Shown here piece by piece: positions 31,596-44,373 of a DNA stretch of 64,000 nucleotides. The translations under genes were made by a program, and so were the position numbers. Location: contig NC_087112.1 in the NCBI RefSeq assembly GCF_963855985.1, positions 10,356,501 to 10,420,500 on the forward strand, given 5' to 3'. Source of the stretch: Ostrinia nubilalis. Lineage: Eukaryota; Arthropoda; Insecta; Lepidoptera; Crambidae. Every line of letters begins with the position of its first letter. Within the stretch, counting starts at the first letter, position 1. The notes under the pieces were generated by a model. It was given only the letters and a program-made list of their open reading frames with translations. It did not search any database and was not told where the DNA came from.

Positions 31596-32654
31596 CCCTT
31601 CATTTGGCAAGACACAAATTGTTTGATTTTTTCAATAAAATCTATTTAGACCTAATTGTTACTATCAAATAAAGTTAAGAAAAATAGTAAAAAAAATATT
31701 TGGTTGGTATTTTCGCGAAAAACGATTGTTGCTTATTTACCACATTGCCAAATAGGGGTACTTAAATAAAACATTGAGATATATTATAGAATTAATTTTT
31801 TTATATGAAAATCTTAAAAAAATCAATCGTATTTCACATTTTATGCATTAAACTTTTTTTTGGCCATTTTCGCAAAGTCGACAATGACCTTTTTCTCCAA
31901 CATTTGATAGATGACGTATGTCATCATACTTCACGATCAATATGCCGAGCCAAGGTTGGCTTTTTATTTTCTCTTTAGCTTCTGAAACTGGTATGTTACC
32001 GTTATCTGCTATAGTTGTTGACTTCAACGCAAGAAAAATGTGTTTATCATTTAAATCAGTTCAGCGGTATAAGTGTGAAGACAAACAACACAGAGACAGA
32101 CAGCAAATTCTTCCTCTCTCCTAAAATGCTGTGCCCGACAGGGTCCATAATTGCATCAAAAGTAATTACTATACCATCTCTATAACATTATTCATGTAAT
32201 ACATGATTGATTTATTGTGTATTGACACACTTTTGTATTAACAAAAAGCTAAACCTATTTTGTTAGCTGTTTGGCACTGTTGCTTCTAGGCAACATCGAG
32301 GTTCGGAAGCATGTCATGTATTAGAAAACACAGTTTCTACGCCAAATATTGCTTTATATGATTAGTTTGATTTATTATGAATTAAATTTAGACAAAACAA
32401 AAACAATTAGAGATGATAAAATAGTACAAAATCATAAAACTTCCGTCTTTGTTATTCTCATTGCGCGTCATCTTGGCGTCTGACAGAAATATGGATATGA
32501 AATCACTCAAAACTCAGTCGACGACCGATTTACTAGTGTTTTGCTGAACTAAGCTTTGTAACAAAATCGAATGATTTGCACAAAACTTATTATTTGGTGC
32601 TGTAGAAATATTCAAAGTGGTTGTTGCTTAAAAGCATCACTGCCAAATGAAGGG
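31596..32654. mobile_element. PiggyBac-like non-autonomous element
   Basis: Flanked by TTAA on both sides (31592-31595, 32655-32658) with 14-bp inverted ends CCCTTCATTTGGCA. TTAA duplication and CCYT termini are diagnostic of piggyBac. It lies inside the last coding part of the P-like transposase, and the transposase frame runs into it and out of it in register. A transposase remnant lies at 31845-31990. Confidence 0.88.
31845..31990 (-). pseudogene. C-terminal remnant of a piggyBac transposase
   Basis: The minus strand encodes DIRHLSNVGEKGHCRLCENG and then a stop. This resembles the start of the C-terminal cysteine-rich finger of piggyBac transposases (KGRCRLC-type). The remaining Cys/His residues are lost. 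Confidence 0.55.
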
Positions 32655-33996
32655 TTAATGATTTTACAACTTTTTCTTAGAAAAAGGTAACTTAATATTT
32701 TAAACATCTTATCATAAATTTCTTTATTATGTTGTTGACATTTAAACCAACTAAAATTACAATTTGTACTCAACATTAAGAAAATGAATTTTCCAACATT
32801 TTCCATATATATCTGGTCGGCAATATGGTCATGATAAAATTGTTTAGCTTCATTTACGGTGGTACATAATTGAATTGTTGGATAAACGAGACTTTTTTTA
32901 TCATGCCACCATTCGCGAAGAGATATATATGCATACAAATCATTGTCAACAGGAGTTTTCACGCTCAAACACTCTTCACAAATTAAACAAGAACTGTTCT
33001 GTAATAGTTTGGCAGCTAAATACCCGCTTACATATACTACTGGTTGGTTTTCAAGGCTACACAAATTTTCAATGGGCTGTTCTAAGTTTTCAGGGTCCGG
33101 GATAGACAACACAGGATAAAATTCAGTGTCTGTGGAATCTTGAACATTAATTTTTATTTCTGTTGTTTTTAAATTAGTTTTTAAAATGTCTTTATATTCC
33201 AGCATATGTTTATTGTTGTCTGCTTCACAATTAGCACTTCTGCTATGAGGCACTTTCAGCCCAGTAACCATGCTTGTTTTAAGCGCTGCAGTAAAGTGCG
33301 TGATAGTGGGATTTCTATTGGTTACACTGTGTTGCCTAATGATTCCAAATAAGTTTTCCAGAGAGTCTTGGTTAAACTGTCTAAGGTTCATATATTTAAA
33401 CCCTTCATTCTTTAACTTTTCCCAAATATCGTTTAAGGATTTGATAGATATTTGATATCCCTTTACGCATTTAACATTTTTTAGTATCGTGTTTTCTGCT
33501 GTTATAAATTTTATGGTTTTTAACTTATCAGTATAAAAGGTCCAAGACTCAATGTGATTACTTGATGTGGAAACATTTTCCCGGATCCCTTTCTTTACGT
33601 CATTTAAAGATGATGGACCATTTGTACAATCAAATAGTTTATCTAACTGTTCAATCACAAATGCTGTATCATTGCAATCAGAAACTTCTTTCCATGCCAT
33701 CATTTTTAAAATAGCTGCCACGGTATTACTCAGAGCATGCGCAGCATACTTCACCCTCATCTTAGTTTTGAATGTTGGATTTACAATGGTACTATTCAGT
33801 TTTTTAAAATTTAAAAAGTTTCTGTTGTGTTCTTCTGCAACTACCAAATGCCTCCATTGTGCAATTTTTCCATCGAAAGACATATTTCCACTTTTAAAGA
33901 AATTGTTTCGTAATGATTTGAACAAGTGAGGGATGTCATAGATTATAAAAATTTTGTCATTATTTACAGAGAAAAAGTTGCTATAGATGACCCACG

Positions 33997-34138
33997 CTGA
34001 ACTGTCCCACCAAACTCAATGACAGGGGGGCGCTACCATCGTTCAACTATATGGTTTCCAACATGGCAAAAATCTGAACCAGCGATCCGGTATTGACGGT
34101 GGCGCCCCACTGTCAATGTCATCGACAGGACAGTCCAG
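33997..34138. mobile_element. Small inverted-repeat insertion in the P-like transposase
   Basis: About 140 bp with related ends CTGAACTGTCC and GGACAGTCCAG and inner GGGGCGCCAC/GTAGCGCCCC blocks. It separates the DQGSTN half of the catalytic domain from the PHLFKSLRNN half and introduces stops. Similar GATGGTGGCGCCCTC segments occur at 37872 and 37977. No clear target duplication. Confidence 0.5.
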
Positions 34139-35301
34139 TATTTTGGAACTATATCTATGCCTTGTCCACAGTTTCTTTTTAACATGTTAAGAGCTCCTAT
34201 ATTTGTAGATCCCTGATCACAAACTGTTGTTAGAACCATAAATCCGATTTCTTTTAATTTTTTGATGATGTCCGATATAAATTTTGCCAGTTTTGCTGTT
34301 GATATTGTGCCTTCCACAAAATAGTGCGCAATATATTGTTTGTATTTATGTTTAGCACCCTGTATCATAAACACTAACGCATGGTCTGCAATTTTCTTTT
34401 CTCGTCCCATGTTCTCGCCCTCTCCATAATCCACGTAGCCATCCACTTTATCAGCAATTTCGTTATAAATTATCCGTTTCTTTAACGCCATCTCGTCAAA
34501 TATTAACGAGCAATATTTATTTTCCTTTGGCATACTTGATGCTTTTGCCTCTAACATATCAATTATATTTTTATTTATACCAGGCTCCATTGGTATATTT
34601 TTTAAAATTCTTTGGAGCGTTTTAGTGCTTGGTAGCGTAAACAGCTTTTGCATATAGCGGTATGCTTTAGGGGACCGTTTAAATATAGCCAAAGCATATA
34701 TTTTGTTGGCTAAAGTCCACCTTTTTCCTTGTGACTTTTTTTTGTTATTCTGCACTACATCCTTTACTAACGATGTCAGCACTTCCGAATCTAACTTGTC
34801 TAAATTCACTCTTGACTTCGCTATATTCCTTATTGTTTTTTTTGCATTTTGTAACTGTCGCCAAAGCCTCTTCTCTTTAATTGTAAATGTTGATGAAGTG
34901 TCTGTAATAAAAACATTTCCATTAGTAAAAAAAACAACATTAAAGCAAATTGAATTGAATATTGGTTAATTAATCAGCAATTTTACTTAGTTTTTTAAAT
35001 TAGGTATGTTTTATCTTACCTTTCATTTCAATGTTTTTCTTAGGTCTTTTATAACTGTGGACTAATATTTCTGCCTGTGCATCTTGATGGCAAATGTTTT
35101 TATCATCTGAAATATTATAAATATGCAAATAAGTTTAAAATTTATTTTGTTGTTTTATGAAACATATTATTTCCAAATCAATCAATCATTATCAAGTTTT
35201 TAAAAAATGCAAAGACAGGATAATGATAGCTCTTCTCATAAAATATGAAGCGTGGGCCCACCTTCAATAACAATGACATAATATTAAATTAAAGGCATTT
35301 A

Positions 35302-35520
35302 GGCCCGGTTTTTTGATTCGTAGTTAAAATAACCAATAGTCAAATTTTGCTACTAATGGTTTAATATTAACAAAATGTTAACTAATAGTTAAAAAATGTA
35401 CTAAAAGTCAAGCTAACCATTGTTCGAAAAACATTTTTTTCTGATATTTAACCACTTGTCATTTGACATCTGTCAAATTTCACCATTGGTTAATTTAACT
35501 ACGAATCAAAAAACCGGGCC
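35302..35520. mobile_element. Harbinger-like MITE in a P-transposase intron
   Basis: 219 bp with inverted ends GGCCCGGTTTTTTGATTCG and its partner, flanked by TTA (35299-35301, 35521-35523). The TTA (TWA) duplication points to PIF/Harbinger. It sits in the intron between the exons at 35952-35800 and 35106-35020. Confidence 0.75.
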
Positions 35521-37216
35521 TTAGAGGTTTTAATGTTCTGCATTCTGGATGCGGTCTGCGGGTATGTCAAGACAATCTGTAAGTGGTCGTGATAAGGCAA
35601 TCAGTCACGTGTGCTTTGCGTTCTTTGTTCGTATCCGCACGGTCAAATCGCATTAATATAAAATGTACAGAAACCTAGAATGTTGTACATATAAGTTCAT
35701 TTTGACCTGACTGCAGACTGCAGAACGCATCCAGGGTGGCATTCTTTAGTTTGAGGGAAGGCATATTTTAGAAGGTAAATAATTAGTTTGTACACTTACC
35801 ATGAGTAATGGGTTTATAGGTCATATGTTCTGGTGCATTGGAAGTAGAAGGAAGAGGTTCAAAAGTTGTTTTCGCAGAAATACCAGAATCTGGTATATTC
35901 ACAGCTCCCAAACATGTTGAATTTAGTTGTTTGGTTGTAGTTGTAAGGGGAACTGAAAGCAGATAATGAAATGTGAATTGGGTAACAAAATGTCATGTTC
36001 TTACCCAACTTTAGGGTACAATCAGTCTAGTACATGTCTTGCTCACATTAAAAATTACTAGCTTATAAATATTATTAAACTAGCTGACCTGGCTAATTAA
36101 TGTAGATTGCCTAAAATTTTTCAAATTGGTCTGGTACTTTTTTTGAAGAATTTGTATTAGGTACACAAATTACTAAAGTCCCTCTAACTCAACACACATT
36201 CTAAGCTAAATTGTGTTACGAGTGGGTTTACTACAATATTCAAGCTGTGGGGTTCTAACCCGCACTTTAGGCTATCTTGGCTTCGAGTTACGGAGCCGAT
36301 CAAATACAAACAAACAATTAAATATTTCCTTTTTATATTATTAGTATAATTTTAGATAAACATACCTCGTTCAACTGGATTTGACTTCTTTGGAATGCAA
36401 TATGAATGATCATAAAGAACTGTAACAAAGTATAGATATAATTAATAATTGAAATTATATATTATTTATTGATAAGCATACAACACATGTTTGTGGTTAC
36501 AAAGAAAGAACCTTGTTAAATTGCATTCGGTTGGTTTGTTTTGGAAACCAAAGAAAATTAATTAAGACATCTAAATAATTCAGAAAAATTGATAGTAAAT
36601 TAAATTTAAAAAAAATAATTGAAGTCATCATCATACCTGTCTTGAGGTTTTCTTTATTGGAGTCTTTTACATGAAGAGGAAACTCTGTCAAAACTTCATC
36701 TGGCAAGATGGGATTGCTCAATTCCAGTGTTGGAATAGCTGAGTTCTTCAGCCGAGTTCCTTTGGCATTGAAGGATTCAGGAGTGAAGTGCCCACCACAA
36801 ACAAACTTCAGTTGGTGTAACTTTTCAATAGGTACATATGCTAAGTCTTCTATGCCAGCATTTTTAACCCACATTCGACAACTGAAATAAGAAATACCTA
36901 TTAGAAAAGAAAAAGAATAACAAACTGAAATTTATTCATCAACTAATTTCTTTTAGTATTGTTATGCAATTCATTTACAGAGTACGAAACAAAATACTGA
37001 AATTAAAAATTGGTTATGGTTATTTACTGTATGATTAAAAATATTAATCCCAGCCTTTAAGTTTACACAATCAGTAAAATTATCTTGTAATAAATGAGTG
37101 TTATTAGAAACTTACCGGTCAGAATCCAGAGGAAACCTACTCAAAAGTAAGGGTGATCCACCACGACTTCGCCTCTTATTACAAATAACGCACTTCTTGT
37201 TGTTTCTACTCTCCAT

Positions 37217-38040
37217 TATCAGTAGAAGCCTAAAATGAAATAGGTATTAATTAAACAAAGCCTATAATTTCTCTCCAACCAGTGTCAATGCCCTGGTTCA
37301 TGCATTTACCAGTTTTGAAAGTACATTTACATTTTCATCACATAGGGTTGTTTTTAATGAAAAATAGATTTGTAATAGATCTAATATTTCAAGTAAGTAG
37401 ATAACATACCCATTAAACAGAAAAGTAAATAAGAGTTTAAACTTCTGTAGAAGTTGAAACACAGCTTATTTAAAAGAGTCTCTATCTCACAAAAAACATA
37501 ACACTGAACAGCAAACTTTATCACGCCCGATACGGAGGAACTTAATCAACTCAAAGTAAACGACAGAAAAGTTTATTTACAGTAATATTGCACCAAATCT
37601 GAGAAAATAACTTCACACGAATCAATTCGCCGGTTTAAAACTCAAACTCAATTGACAGACATTTTTTTTCATTTGTCAAACTAACAATACTACCAACATA
37701 AGGACACTAACAATTATTTTTAGTATGGTGGTATTGATCCGCGGGTTCCCCTGCTATAGTGAAATCAATCCAAAATGCACTTTATTACTTAAGGGATAAG
37801 GTTGTATATCAATTGCTACATATAGAGACTAGTTTTTGTATGAGAAGTGTCTACCCACTGGTATTCGAATTGATGGTGGCGCCCTCTTGCAAATATCATA
37901 AATAACAACTTCTTCTTTTTTGTTAATGGCGGTGAACCTGTGCATTTTCGCCAAATTTTACTAAAACCCGTACGTGATGGTGGCGCCCTCCTGTCAGCGT
38001 CATGACGGATAATGTTGGGCATAATCCATTTACTTTTTTT
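37217..38040. other. Upstream flank of the P-like transposase
   Basis: No gene is supported. It holds two similar GATGGTGGCGCCCTC segments (about 37872 and 37977) that recall the small insertion at 33997-34138. Confidence 0.4.
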
Positions 38041-38341
38041 TTTTCTTTCTTTCTTTTAATATTGTATTTTTTTATTTTGTTTTTTCTCTTTTGTTTGTTT
38101 TTGTGTATTGTCTCATGTTTGCCCAGCTCTCTCCAAAAATGGTCACCGCAGAATAACAGCGTCGTGTTCTGGGTTTTATTTACCACTCCAGAGCATGACA
38201 CATGCTGAGCGGTGGCCAGTTTTGGTTCTAACTTGTATCTGTTATCTGTTTTTTTGTTATCTGATTTTGTGTGCTATATTTTAAGTTGGAACCAAATAAA
38301 TGTTTTCTTTCTTTCAAAAAAAAAAAAAAAAAAAAAAAAAA
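38041..38341 (+). mobile_element. Retroposed sequence 3' end with poly(A) tail
   Basis: AATAAA at 38295-38300 is followed about 16 bp later by an uninterrupted run of 26 A (38316-38341). That arrangement is expected for the reverse-transcribed 3' end of a polyadenylated RNA. No protein was recognised, and the 5' limit is uncertain. Confidence 0.5.
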
Positions 38342-39396
38342 CCAGACTATAATTATTCTAAATTCTAAATAGATTAAACATTGTTATTCATAATAGCTTG
38401 AAATTATGTCATTGTACTTGGTACAAAAGTAGAAAGGTTAGGTAAGTAAGATTACAAGTAGGAAGTTTTTTATTCCAGTAAAGTACGTTCATTGTGGAAA
38501 ACCTTGGGGGAGGCCTTTGTCCAGCAGTGGACGTCATTTGGCTGAAACAACAAAGTACATCCACTTAATTTGCTCTTACATAATACAGTTTTATAAGCCA
38601 ATTATTTTTAATATAAAAATAAACTTCGAAAAAAAGTGCATTCACGCTTTTTAGTATAGTCTCAACTGACACTATAAAATATATTTTCCCATGTTAAGCG
38701 TAACTTTAGAAACTATACTTATTTATTATAATTGTTACAGTCAAAACTCAAAAGATCGTTAGTCAAAATTACTAGGAAATAATTAAAAACAATTGTAAAG
38801 CGTAGCATTTGTGTGATTTATGCATACAAAACATACATAGATACACTCGAAAAAACACAACAGTCGGGTAATAATGACACCTTATGGTACTACACTACGG
38901 TGACTTCTTAACTCATCTAGCTTTTTTATTGTTCAAATTTGTATGATGACTATCCTAACTTAATTAGGTAATACGTTATTAATTTATAGCATGTTTTCAT
39001 TTTGTTAGATCTTCTTTTAATTATCTTTTACCTGACAAATACCTAGTTTCGTCAAATATGAGAAATAATAAAAAGCATCATTACTTTACCCGATGTGGAT
39101 AGATGTCATCATTTTTTTATGTACAAATCACATAAACGTTACACTCTTAAATAGTTTTATTACATATTTTTGATGATTTTTTAGTTCTTTTGTTTGTTCT
39201 AAACGCACATACTTAAATACAATAAGAAACGTCTATAAAATTTACCTACTCTGTTGTTTTAATATCCTCTCTTTGTAGATTTTTAAAATATTTGTTTAGA
39301 TAATCTAAGGGCGTAAAGGACAAATTATTTAGACTTGGGCAATGATATTACAGAACTATAGATATGTTACGTTCATAGAAATTACGATTTTAATCC
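38342..39396. other. Intergenic stretch
   Basis: AT-rich. It contains an RTE tail at 38493-38556 and no supported gene. Confidence 0.5.
38493..38556 (+). mobile_element. Short RTE LINE tail
   Basis: CATTGTGGAAAACCTTGGGG, then GGCCTTTGTCCAGCAGTGGA and GGCTGAAACAAC, is the RTE 3' end on the plus strand. Confidence 0.7.
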
Positions 39397-39404
39397 GTGC
39401 CGAG

Positions 39405-40509
39405 CTCAGATCATAGAAAGAGAATAGATATGAAGTCGCGCGTAACTACAACGAGAACCAGTGTCCCCACATTTCCCCCACCACAGCTCCCACACACACA
39501 TTCAACTGTGTAAAAACAAAGCGACTGAGAGTCTACGACAACATGTGCAACCGGCTTAAAAGTGCTGTGATTGGCCAGAAGGCATGCCTTATGGCCAATC
39601 AATGGCCGCGTGACGTGACGCACACTAAGAAAACGCTAGTGAGAGAACAAAGATAAAATGGAGTCGACAAGATATCGATACTTTAAATCGCTAGGGGCAA
39701 GGCTCGAAACTGATTTCACAAAATGCTTATGTATGAAAACCTTTTTATTATTATACGTTATTATTTAACTACTATCACGCATTTACTTTTTAATTATGAC
39801 GATCTGCGTACCGCATATGTTTATCAAAAATAATGCCTATATTAGGCTTTCAACTAGCTCTTATAGTAATTACATAGTTGACAGTTACTAATTACTTCTA
39901 CTGTTATTATTTTTTTTTTTTGTAAAATCTTATAATCGCAAGTAGCACATCATTTTTTTATTTAAAATTACAAAATAGAAAATTATAATTTACTTCTATT
40001 TATCGATAATAAGAAACCGCATTAGAACACGAGCACGGCACTATGTTACGACCGGCACATGCGGCCGTACTGTGTATTTTCACACGACAGTGGATATCGG
40101 AAGAAATTAAATACATTGCGCAGTAGTTGAGCATGACATAAAGTGGTTGCTAACTAAATTGTCAATGTACAAGTGTGTTAGAATTTTTATCACCACCGAT
40201 TTCGATATCGCAGTAACTGTTACGGCACTGAATTCGTTCGTAAAAATGTTTAGTTTTTTTTATTTATAAGCAAAATACCAATGGATTTGCAATACTTACA
40301 TGTAGTAAATGACTCCATTGTTCCTGTAGTTCTTCGTTTCACTTGTTTTATTGCACGTAACGACGCATTATCCAAAATATCGGAGAACATTTCCTTAGTA
40401 CGACTGAATCGCGACTAACCTAGCTACGCGGCCGATGTTCGTTTCTGGGCATATCGCGGAGACACGCGCCACGCCCCCGTTTCACATCTATTCCTTTCTA
40501 TGATCTGAG
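39405..40509. mobile_element. TIR element with 8-bp target duplication
   Basis: Ends CTCAGATCATAGAAAG and its inverted partner CTTTCTATGATCTGAG are bracketed by GTGCCGAG (39397-39404, 40510-40517). An 8-bp duplication suits hAT or P superfamily elements, but the terminal bases fit neither consensus well. It is 1105 bp without a recognisable transposase. Confidence 0.7.
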
Positions 40510-40517
40510 GTGCCGAG

Positions 40518-43355
40518 CTATTCCAAATTGCACACATTGACAAATGTAACTGATAAGTGAAACAAAAGATACGAAATAGCACGCAAATGAAAGAGATAGC
40601 TATAGTTTTAACGATTCTGCACTAACTAATCTATGTCCGCAGCGCACGCATCCTTATCGCTCTAACGTCAAAACAAGATCGCTTTCTCTTTCTTAACTTG
40701 AACATGGCGCATGGCGCGATGGCGTCTTGATTGTTTGCATAAATAATTGAAAATATAAATACTAAATAATTTTGCATAATCACATGTGGTAAGAGATCCC
40801 TTGTATTTTGTTTACTTTAGAGTCATAATTGGTACACACACGATGGCATTTTTTATTTATTTTGGTAAGAACACAGGAACTTACGGTGTGGTACGCACGC
40901 GATTGCGCACGACGCAGGCCACACGAAGACTAAACACAAGACGTCCCAATTGGGACGTATTTGAGTATTCACAGCGCGAGCGCTTATAACATATCTGCTT
41001 TTGTTTTTATATAATATCATTGGACTTGGGTATGAAAATTTGGGTTGTATAGGACAATTTATCTGGTAGTATGACTGTAGACAAGGAAATAGAGTTGAAG
41101 ATATCTTGAATACTTATTTAAGACTAATAATAATTTTTACAGCTAAGGTTTATTTAACTTCATGAAGAACTATGTAAGACACTTTTTATTAAAGAGGAAC
41201 TTAATTTAGAAAACATTGTGATCTTTAACACTAAATCAACTTTAGATAAAGGTTAATGAAAATGGCGATTAAATTATTTTAATAACTAATTTATATTATG
41301 TCTAGAAAAGACCTTGAATGTCATTTTTGCATAGGAAATAAAAAACGCATTGTGGTTTCTCGTGTAAAATCAATCAATAATGCTATAAAACAGGAGGGCC
41401 TTGAAAAAAACCTAATAAGATCAATAAAATATTACGAAATTGTATTGCATAAAGAAAACTTTGAGGTTATAAAATAATATATTATTTTATGCAAACGTTC
41501 TTAGACATTTATGCAACTAGAAAAAGTGTAACAAAGACGTACTTCAATTTAAATGTCCTCTTGTTATGATATTATTGGTTAATTTATGATTAATTTTTTG
41601 TTACACATAGCTCATAATGGCGGTAATTCTAATTTGTCTTAATGTAGCAAGAGTATAGAAGATTTTGAATTTATAAGTTTAGTAAAGAAAGAGTTGAGTC
41701 AAGTTATGCTTTACATAGTATTAGTTTAGAAACATTAGATTTAACTTACACTTAAAATTCACTTGATGAAGTATTACTTAGGTGCATGTGGTATCAAGTA
41801 GATCTTTAGTTTTATTTAGTTAAGACTAGACAGGTTTCATTCTATCTTAGTCTTGCTAAATTATTGGTGCTGCTATACATTAGAGAACAATTCATTTACT
41901 AACTTATTTATTAATTACATGATTTCTCCCTCGACTTTGTCCGTGTGGAAGTCGAAAATGGTTCTAATAGGACTAATTTTATTGGTTTTTACGTTTTTAG
42001 TTTTGTTATAACATATAGGGGAAAGTTCGGTATATTGTACTGGCGGGTAAATTGCACCACTCTCATATTTCGTAAAGTATTTTGAACTCTGTAATTGCAA
42101 CACAACAATTAATTGGATATCGGCCATATGATTTTTGCCATGTTAATGAACACAGTCATGACGTATTTTATTGTGAAAAGTTTTTATGGAACTTTTGACA
42201 ATTTGTAATTTTGTTAAATTTAATCACACTGTGTTTCTAATTGATTAAATTTAAATGAGAAGATTAAGAAGCGTAAATTAGTGTGGATTACAATTATTAT
42301 AAATATTTTTCGGCAGTTATTATGTTAAGATTTTTTAAAAGTACCTACTGTCACGTAGTTAGTAAAGTTGTATAATATTATCATGTTGTACGCAACCTTA
42401 CCATACAATTTCAAAAATATTTTAGACAATATTTTAGTAAATCTTGGCGTGCATTACCTTGAATTAATAGGCGTGATTCTGTTTTATCGAAATCGTCCCG
42501 TTAAGTGTATTTTTTCTCAAAATGTAATAATTCTAGTAAAAAAGTAATTAACTTAATCTTCAAAAAACTATTTCTAGGATAATGGCCTATAAAAAGTCCT
42601 AAGTAAATCTACGAATACTTTATTTACTTTGCAACACTTAAATAATACTTCACCTATACTATTTAGTATTAAGTGAGCATACAAAAAATCTTAATTTAGT
42701 AAAATAAGATTTTTTAATCTTAAGCTAAGAATAACTTAAGACCAAATTATCTAAAGAATACTTAACTTGGTTTTGGGTATTCTTAATTTGCTTAAGTAGC
42801 ACTCGATGAACAATATAAAGTCTTAAAGAAAAATATCTCTATTGTAAGTTTATTTGGTTTTAGCTTAAGTGTAAATTTAGATAGAGTTAAGACAAGTAAG
42901 ATTTTGCCATTAATACCAATTGCTACTTGGGACGTCTCGTCTAATTTGTTGGATAATGATCCTGAAAGAGTTTGTACTTTACACTTGTTACCTAGTAGGT
43001 ACTTGTACCTAGTATTTGCGCTACAAGCACCTACAAGCTGCTCCAGGATTGTCCCATGTAGGTACATAGGTATCGATGGTGTCTTGTTCTAGCATCTGAA
43101 ATATATCCTCAATTACTATAATTGATACTTACTCAAATAAAGACAAAAAAAAAAGATACAACCATGTTCATAAACATTCAGTAAAGAATAATGTTCATAA
43201 GTCGTCTTTTCTATCCTCACAGAATTTTGATTACAATAGCATGATGGAGTAATATTGCTATTAAATATTTGGTAGGCGTTACCAAAATGTCTTCTAAACT
43301 TATGTAAATGATTTAATTAGCCATAAAATTACAATATACTTTAACAATAAGGATG
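40518..43355. other. Intergenic stretch
   Basis: AT-rich. Only a 59-codon ORF at 41298-41477 looked at all protein-like. No other gene or defined element was seen. Confidence 0.45.
41298..41477 (+). CDS. Possible small ORF of 59 residues
   Basis: The frame begins MSRKDLECHFCIGNKKRIVV and ends LHKENFEVIK. It is Lys/Glu/Ile-rich with one Cys pair and looks more protein-like than nearby random ORFs, but no family is recognised and no splice or promoter context supports it. Confidence 0.2.
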   Translation: MSRKDLECHFCIGNKKRIVVSRVKSINNAIKQEGLEKNLIRSIKYYEIVLHKENFEVIK

Positions 43356-44373
43356 TATAGCCTGACCAGGAACATAAAAACCCTGGCATAGAGGCGCGTC
43401 AATTGCATTTGATAGTGCAACACTGAGTACAGTCGTACCTGTGTTAAATTAATAGGCTAACTTTATGTATCAGGATTCAGGATTACGGGCTAATTTGATA
43501 TTTTCATAAATTAACGAAAAAATATTAGTATAGGTAACCTGGTTTAAATAAATTAAATGAAACCTTCAATCGAGTTAGTATGATTTATATTATTATTCAT
43601 CAATAATCAAATTCAGAACTTGAATATTCAACTGCAATGTCTGCTCATGAACGCTTCAAACTCGGTACTTCTTTCCCAATGAGGATCATTTCGATTTTTA
43701 GCTGTGAATGCAGATTTATAGGGCTAAGAAATCCTTAATACACAGTGCAAAAATTTTTGTTCTACGACAAAAATTAACGAAGTTATGGCCAAATTACTAA
43801 AAAAGTTCACTGACCGCCCGGCGCGGGGACGATGACGTCATTATATCCGATCCGAACGCTGCCGGCGTACTGCGTGGATAGAAAATATTTTTTTCTAGCC
43901 AAATTATCAGTTTTAGAGAAAAACTTGTAATGACATTTATTCATCAGAATAAAGTAAGCTATCGATAAGTAATTTTTAAAAATGGAAATTGTGAAAAATA
44001 ACGCAAAAAATCCATACGCTCATACGATTCAATGGCACGCAGAGACGCGATTGGGGTCTCCGCGGTGGTATATTTGGCGATTTATTCAAATAAAGTGTAC
44101 ATAAGTGTTGTTAGAGTCATATCTTCTTCCAAGTAAAATATAAAAATGTATAAGTATTAATTTATTTACTTCTAACAATAAGGTATAACTTCTAACAATA
44201 TGACATTGCTATGAAAATCATTTCGATGTACACTTAATAATACCTACCTGTTATTTAGTTTTTCTGAGTTAAACCTACGCACCTACCTATCTATTCGCCG
44301 TTCCCATGGGCGGGCCAGCTGCTGCAGGAAGGACAGCCGCTCCGTGCTGGAAATCTATTTAATCTTAGCCTAG

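Larger units (their letters stand above)
31516..37216 (-). pseudogene. P-element type (THAP) transposase, multi-exon and interrupted
   Basis: Exons that chain in frame with GT-AG borders: 37216-37116, 36881-36637, 36419-36366, 35952-35800, 35106-35020, then from 34901. The N-terminus is a THAP finger (C9, C12, C62, H65; W38; AIPTLEL). The catalytic part shows LIFDEMALKK, VCDQGSTNIGALN, IYDIPHLFKSLRNNF and FNQDSLENLFGIIRQ, the RNase H-fold Asp/Asp/Glu blocks of P/THAP9 transposases. The frame is broken by a small insertion at 33997-34138 and by a piggyBac-like element at 31596-32654. Beyond the latter the frame resumes (DSFIKSENNF) and stops at 31516. It could be a dead P element or an ageing domesticated copy. 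No element ends were found. Confidence 0.8.

Noticed and set aside
40786..40989. 67-codon plus-strand ORF
   Set aside because: No domain, no conservation evidence, no splice or promoter context.
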